A DNA stretch of 64,000 bases from Pandoraea bronchicola. GTDB taxonomy: Bacteria > Pseudomonadota > Gammaproteobacteria > Burkholderiales > Burkholderiaceae. Of the stretch, positions 60,304 to 64,000 are shown in pieces. Where the stretch lies: contig NZ_CABPST010000002.1 of NCBI RefSeq assembly GCF_902459805.1, positions 682,001 through 746,000 of the forward strand, in the 5' to 3' direction. Position 1 is the first letter of the stretch. Each line of letters opens with the position of its first letter. Below the pieces are notes generated by a model. That model ran no database searches. It was not told where the DNA came from and worked only from the letters and a program-made list of their open reading frames with translations. The position numbers and the translations under genes were made by a program.

Positions 60304-62018
60304 ACGATGATCGGACTCGAAAGAAAATCGCTGATGGAGCCTGATTGACCTTCGAGCATTGCTCGGCCAATGGCCATAATGAGCGCGACCGCGCCGTCGA
60401 TTTTGTTGTCGTTCCCCTGCTTGATGGGACGCACAACATCGTCGTTGCCAGGCAGGTTCTTGCCGACAACGTTGCTCACGCACCACGTCATGATCGGGTT
60501 ACCGTCGTGGTGGAATCGCCTCGATGTAATCGCGGCTTCAAGCTCTTTCATCGGGTCGGACATGTTCGTGTAGTTCTGCACGATCGTGACCGGCGTCAGC
60601 CCTTCGTCATCGAGCTGATGCGAGAGGTTGGTCGCGCCGTGCGGGTCGATTGGCGTTTGCAGCACCGGACACGCTCGATTCGCTTCCTTGGCTTCTTCGA
60701 GGATGTCGCGGTAATCGATTTCAGCGCCTTGCGTCTCAAGAAGGTGGCCGGTGTTTACCCACTTCTGATAGCGCTCCGCCATCCGACGATTGTCAGTGTC
60801 TCGAACGGTGTCTTCTGGCACCCAAAAGCGCGGCGCGACACTGTAGTAGTGCCGTCGGCCGTCGATAACCCTCCAAAAGAGGCGCGCCATGCTGTTCAAA
60901 TCCAGCTTTCGGGCAAGGTCCAGCGCGAGCATGCAATCAAGGCCCTCGAATTGCTCCAGCGTCAGCGTGGTGTCCTCACACGCTCGCCAGTCTTCGAGGT
61001 TGAAATACCCGGTTTTTGCCGACGTCCACACGTTCAGGTGCTTCGTTTTGAACGTGTTCGTGAATCGCGCAGACTTTATGGCCCGCTGCTGCTGGCTCTC
61101 CAAATACTCCTGATAGACCGATATGCCAATGTTCGGGTTAGCCTTCGCTAGCGTCCTCGGATCGGTCCAGTCGTCGTCTTCGTCAATGGTCCAGATCCAA
61201 CCGAATAGCTCGTCGTCGGGCACTGTGCCCTCGAGCATTTCGATGACTTGGCGCCGTTTGTCGTAGCACGGCCCTTCGATGTCTGCGCCAGCGGTCGTGA
61301 TGACAAACATCAGTGGCTGCCGCCGCGCGCCCATACCAGTCAGCATTGTTTCGTACTGAGCGTTGGTATCGTGCTCGTGGTATTCGTCCTCGATCGCGCA
61401 GGATGGCGACGCACCGTCGCCGGGGTTCCCAATAATCGGCTCAAAGCGACTCCCGTCCTCGGGCCGGCTCAGGTTTTGAGCGTTGACTTCGATCCCAAGG
61501 TGCTCGACGAGCATCGGCGAGCGCTTCACCATGAGACGCGCAGGTCGAAACACCTCCCACGCTTGGCGCTCAGTCGTCGCGCCGCAGTAGACTTCGGCCC
61601 CAAACTCATCGTCCGCCGTGAACATGGCGATGCCGACGCCGGCTGCAATCACGCTCTTTCCGTTTTTGCGCGGAACTTCCCAGTAAGACTCGCGGAAGCG
61701 GCGAAAACCGGATTTCTTGCTGACCCACCCGAACGTGCATGCCAGCCCGAACACCTGCCACGGCTCAAGCGTGACGAGCTGCCTTTTAAATGCCCATTCG
61801 CCCTTTGTGTGCGGAAGCAGCTCTATGAGTCGAAGCTTCTTTTCCGCCTTGGCAGCGTCGAACCGGTATTTGAAGGCCGCTGACTTACTTGCCACGAGAT
61901 CGTCGATATGCCTCTGGCATGCAGCCTTGACCCACCGGCACGCCGGGATCTGACCGCGCACGACGTCACGTGCAAACTTGTTGCCTTTCGCAACGAGCGG
62001 ATATGACTCTTTCGCCAC
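60300..62018 (-). CDS. terminase large subunit
   Basis: A 572-residue packaging ATPase-nuclease. The adenine/Walker A region is [17 protein letters not shown]; Walker B-like is [10 protein letters not shown]; the nuclease domain starts near [15 protein letters not shown] (Asp ligand). It is an HK97/YmfN-type terminase paired with a P27 small subunit. The start is GTG 62018, three bases after the small-subunit stop. Confidence 0.95.
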   Translation of the reverse strand: MAKESYPLVAKGNKFARDVVRGQIPACRWVKAACQRHIDDLVASKSAAFKYRFDAAKAEKKLRLIELLPHTKGEWAFKRQLVTLEPWQVFGLACTFGWVSKKSGFRRFRESYWEVPRKNGKSVIAAGVGIAMFTADDEFGAEVYCGATTERQAWEVFRPARLMVKRSPMLVEHLGIEVNAQNLSRPEDGSRFEPIIGNPGDGASPSCAIEDEYHEHDTNAQYETMLTGMGARRQPLMFVITTAGADIEGPCYDKRRQVIEMLEGTVPDDELFGWIWTIDEDDDWTDPRTLAKANPNIGISVYQEYLESQQQRAIKSARFTNTFKTKHLNVWTSAKTGYFNLEDWRACEDTTLTLEQFEGLDCMLALDLARKLDLNSMARLFWRVIDGRRHYYSVAPRFWVPEDTVRDTDNRRMAERYQKWVNTGHLLETQGAEIDYRDILEEAKEANRACPVLQTPIDPHGATNLSHQLDDEGLTPVTIVQNYTNMSDPMKELEAAITSRRFHHDGNPIMTWCVSNVVGKNLPGNDDVVRPIKQGNDNKIDGAVALIMAIGRAMLEGQSGSISDFLSSPIIV

Positions 62019-62021
62019 ACG

Positions 62022-62498
62022 TCAACCCAAGAGTGCAGCGAACGGGTTGCCCTCACCTTTCCGTTTTGGTCCGACGAGGCGCTGGCGGCTTGCTGGGTCC
62101 AGCCCGAGCATCGCCCCATACGTGGCCATCTGCTTCACTGCTTCGTTTTTCGCGGTCACTGCCGGATTTTTCGTGGGGCCGCCCTGCGCTCCGGCGACAA
62201 CGAGACCATGCTTGGCGATATCTTCTTCGGCACGGCGGAACTGGCCGTAAGCCGAGCAATAGACTTCGAGGTTCTGGATGTCGGTGACCTGTAGAACACG
62301 CTGCTTGCACAACAGCGGCGAAAGGTGCTCCCATAGATCACGCGCATGTCCATCAATCCAATCGGGCGCAAAAATGTTCGTTACGATCCCGAATTCGGGT
62401 TCGTCCTTGTTCAGCGCCCGCTTGCCCGGATTGCCCGCCAACTCCTTTTTGGCAGTCGGTTTCGGCTTCCGGCCTGAGCGCCCTGCAACACCTGGCAT
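62022..62498 (-). CDS. terminase small subunit (P27 family)
   Basis: A 158-residue P27-family protein with a basic N terminus (RSGRKPKPTAKKELAGNPGK), then ARDLWEHLSPLL, and the C-terminal MLGLDPASRQRL block. It recognises the packaging site. AAAGGTG precedes ATG 62498. The repeats just upstream are candidate binding sites. Confidence 0.94.
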   Translation of the reverse strand: MPGVAGRSGRKPKPTAKKELAGNPGKRALNKDEPEFGIVTNIFAPDWIDGHARDLWEHLSPLLCKQRVLQVTDIQNLEVYCSAYGQFRRAEEDIAKHGLVVAGAQGGPTKNPAVTAKNEAVKQMATYGAMLGLDPASRQRLVGPKRKGEGNPFAALLG

Positions 62499-62614
62499 GC
62501 GGCACCTTTAAATTTCATTTTTCGCGGGCATAAAAATTCGACGGAACGGTCGGTCCGGACCGGAATAGCCCTAGACTTTCGACCTACCCCACCCCATAGG
62601 CTCAATCGCCGCCA

Positions 62615-62682
62615 CGATTTGCACAAAATTTAGGCAAATCGACAGATGCGCCGAAATCTGCACAAATTTTAAGCAAGCGACC
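62615..62682. repeat. direct and inverted repeats upstream of the terminase genes (candidate cos/pac region)
   Basis: Two ~20-base copies of TGCACAAA(A/T)TTTA(G/A)GCAA lie at 62620-62639 and 62659-62678 (39 bases apart). The first is inside an inverted repeat GATTTGC / GCAAATC. A further pair GTTAAGG occurs at 62716-62722 and 62735-62741. They fill the AT-rich non-coding gap between the HNH gene and the small terminase gene, the expected place of a packaging start. Confidence 0.6.
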
Positions 62683-62755
62683 ACCCGCCATGCTTCGAGC
62701 GAACGTTTATATAAGGTTAAGGTGCAGATATAACGTTAAGGACAGGCGACACCTG

Positions 62756-63109
62756 TCACCGACGCTCGCTGCCCGTCTTGGTCTTGTGACAGGGGGAGCA
62801 GATCGCCTGCAGGTTGTCGTCGTCATCGGTGCCGCCCTGTGACTTGGGAACGATGTGATCCACCTCAGTGGCGATCGTCACGCGACCGGCCCTGCGACAC
62901 ACTTGGCAAAGCCCACAGTCACGCAACAGGATGTGAGCGCGGCGACGGACCCATGCGGCGCCATATCCGCGCGCATGCCTGTTGCCTCGCACCGCGTCAG
63001 GCTTCCACTTCACTTGCTCGTGAGCGTGCTGTTCGCAGTACGTGTTGCCACCAGACACCAGCGCGCCGCAACCTCGGTGCTTGCACGGTCGGAGTGGTCT
63101 GGATGGCAT
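62756..63109 (-). CDS. HNH endonuclease
   Basis: A 117-residue HNH nuclease. Zinc Cys pairs: CKHRGCG near the N terminus, CGLCQVC in the middle, CSPCH at the end. The HNH core is EVDHIVPKSQGGTDDDDNLQAI. HNH proteins next to P27-type terminases are needed for cos cleavage in several siphophages. ATG 63109 (MPSRPLRPCKHRG) is the natural start. Confidence 0.92.
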   Translation of the reverse strand: MPSRPLRPCKHRGCGALVSGGNTYCEQHAHEQVKWKPDAVRGNRHARGYGAAWVRRRAHILLRDCGLCQVCRRAGRVTIATEVDHIVPKSQGGTDDDDNLQAICSPCHKTKTGSERR

Positions 63110-63262
63110 AGAAGAAAAGTGCCCGCGACCGCGTGAGCGGTGCGGGCGAACGACTCGCGTCGAGGAGGAGATCACGCATTTCATTCACGCGGACAACCCG
63201 TGATCGCGCAGATCCGCTCAGCCAATCTCGCCGGCAGTCTTCCGCTTGGATGAAATGGCAAC

Positions 63263-63297
63263 AAAAAAGCCCGCTCGGTTGGACCGTGGCGGGCTTC
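63263..63297 (-). terminator. rho-independent terminator between the Q-like gene and the late genes
   Basis: On the minus strand AGCCCGC / GCGGGCT with a 14-base loop is followed by TTTTTTGTTG. It stands between the regulator (ending 63375) and the HNH/terminase genes, as expected for a late-gene antitermination point. Confidence 0.8.
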
Positions 63298-63374
63298 AGA
63301 CGCAGTAATTCAGCCTTTCCGAAATGATACGTTTTTTGCCGAATTTGTATAGCTCGAAGATGTATAGCGTGGCG

Positions 63375-63734
63375 CTATACACTTTCGACCATTCGGCAAT
63401 ATGCCCGATAGGCTTGCGAACGACCACTTTCGACGCGCTTGTAAAACGCATCGCGCGAGATCCCGAGCGCCGAAGCAACGCGCTTGATGTGAGAAACGCG
63501 GTGGATGTAAAACAGGTACAGCGCTTCCTTCTCTGGGCTCTCGGGCAGCGACAGCACGGCTAGGTTGAAGAAGCTCAGCATCGACGAGCAAATCGCGTCC
63601 GGCTCAGGGCCGACCTTTCGGGGCTGCATGCCGGCGAGCAAGCCACTCGGCATGGGCGGCACGAAGATTCGACGCGTGCGGTGCCAGGCCGCCCAGTCCT
63701 CACAAAGTGTGTTGAGGTCGCGTTTCGTGGGCAT
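63375..63734 (-). CDS. Q-like late-gene regulator
   Basis: A 119-residue protein (PTKRDLNTLCEDWAAWHRTR) with a C-terminal helix-turn-helix (HIKRVASALGISRDAFYKRVESG). The position (last regulator before the terminator and the terminase) and HTH match phage antiterminator Q or ArpU/RinA-type activators. ATG 63734 overlaps the previous gene's stop (TGATG). Confidence 0.75.
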   Translation of the reverse strand: MPTKRDLNTLCEDWAAWHRTRRIFVPPMPSGLLAGMQPRKVGPEPDAICSSMLSFFNLAVLSLPESPEKEALYLFYIHRVSHIKRVASALGISRDAFYKRVESGRSQAYRAYCRMVESV

Positions 63735-63916
63735 CACTTTTCCTCGTACAGCTTGCAGCGGCGCATGTTCTTCGCGCCCGGCTTGGTCTGCTCCTTGGCG
63801 CAATACTCCAACCCCCATAGCGTCAGCTTGTGTAAGCAGCCCTTGCATGTTTTGCCCTCCTCAATTTCAATAACTTTTGCCGGGTCCTGATAGAAATGCG
63901 CGGGGAGAACTGCCAT
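63734..63916 (-). CDS. small zinc-finger-like protein, 60 aa
   Basis: A 60-residue protein with four Cys in a CKGC-x14-C-x13-C pattern (TCKGCLHK, LEYCAKEQ, MRRCKLYEE), probably binding Zn. Such small Cys-rich proteins occur before Q-type genes in related prophages. It overlaps its neighbours at both ends. Confidence 0.72.
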   Translation of the reverse strand: MAVLPAHFYQDPAKVIEIEEGKTCKGCLHKLTLWGLEYCAKEQTKPGAKNMRRCKLYEEK

Positions 63917-64000
63917 CAGGCCACCTCCGGCGCGACACTCGCGAAAATTCGGTGCGCAGTTTCGCGCCGCGTTTGCTCAAGCAACTCGGCCTCAGTGCCG
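63916..64000 (-). CDS. 3' end of a phage gene cut by the window edge
   Basis: An open minus-strand frame enters from the right edge and ends at TGA 63918-63916, overlapping the next ATG. The visible 27 residues (EAELLEQTRRETAHRIFASV) are helical. Too little is visible to name it. Confidence 0.6.
   Translation of the reverse strand, partial: GTEAELLEQTRRETAHRIFASVAPEVA

Larger units (their letters stand above)
38799..64000. mobile_element. prophage (HK97-type head, lambda-type tail), right end outside window
   Basis: From the tRNA remnant onward almost every gene is a phage gene: terminase, portal, protease, capsid, connectors, complete siphovirus tail, lysis cassette, HNH nuclease and Q-like regulator, on the minus strand in right-to-left order, plus an accessory zone of mixed strand next to att. 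Head and tail sets look intact. The integrase, repressor and replication genes are not in the window. Base composition is less GC-rich than the host part. Confidence 0.95.

Overview
The window is high-GC proteobacterial chromosome. Gene content and order (an AcnD-type 2-methylcitrate operon under PrpR, many MFS carriers with LysR/IclR/GntR regulators, a CYP116B-type P450, chemoreceptors with sigma-28-like promoters) suggest a motile soil-type Burkholderiaceae, most like Pandoraea or Burkholderia. This comes from remembered gene order and protein similarity, not from a search.

About 1-38,750 is chromosomal. It opens with the 2-methylcitrate (propionate) cluster acnD-prpC-prpB, divergent from prpR, with a near-consensus sigma-54 promoter and a palindromic upstream site. 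Then come metQ, a glycine-rich repeat protein, a LysR/MFS/SDR/IlvD-type dehydratase/HIBADH-type operon (probable sugar-acid or hydroxy-acid catabolism), a peptide-type solute-binding protein, a Fur-box gene that looks like a degenerate phosphopantetheinyl transferase, and an IclR regulator divergent from a self-sufficient P450 monooxygenase. Two MFS carriers follow, then a probable anti-Shine-Dalgarno small RNA, a Pro/Tyr-rich lipoprotein, a CSS-EAL phosphodiesterase, a LysR/CoA-transferase pair, two chemoreceptors flanking a GFA-family gene broken by one in-frame stop, and an asparaginase-GntR operon divergent from an MFS carrier.

From about 38,753 to the right edge the window holds a prophage inserted at a tRNA-Met(CAT) gene. 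Only the 3' part of the tRNA is present (38,753-38,798), so it marks one attachment end; the other end, integrase, repressor and replication genes must lie beyond base 64,000. Next to att is an accessory zone: a 3-TM membrane protein, a two-gene unit with a perfect LexA box, and two small exported proteins. The rest is on the minus strand and reads right to left: zinc-finger protein, Q-like regulator, terminator, HNH nuclease, terminase (P27 small subunit and large subunit), HK97-type portal/protease/capsid, connectors, lambda-type tail (major tail protein, G/G-T with a -1 frameshift, gp10-like, tape measure, M, L, K, I, J), then lysis (two membrane proteins, endolysin, Rz with embedded Rz1). 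Extra genes sit inside the tail operon: a glycine-rich fibre pair between M and L, and a lipoprotein between K and I.

The most interesting items are the compact sRNA with UCCUCCU in a hairpin loop (about 24,105-24,164), the Fur-box PPTase relic, the shared operator-like repeats at the P450 and AAHS-carrier promoters, the SOS-controlled prophage pair, the prophage lipoprotein, the 45-codon ORF in the late-operon gap and the repeats in front of the terminase genes.
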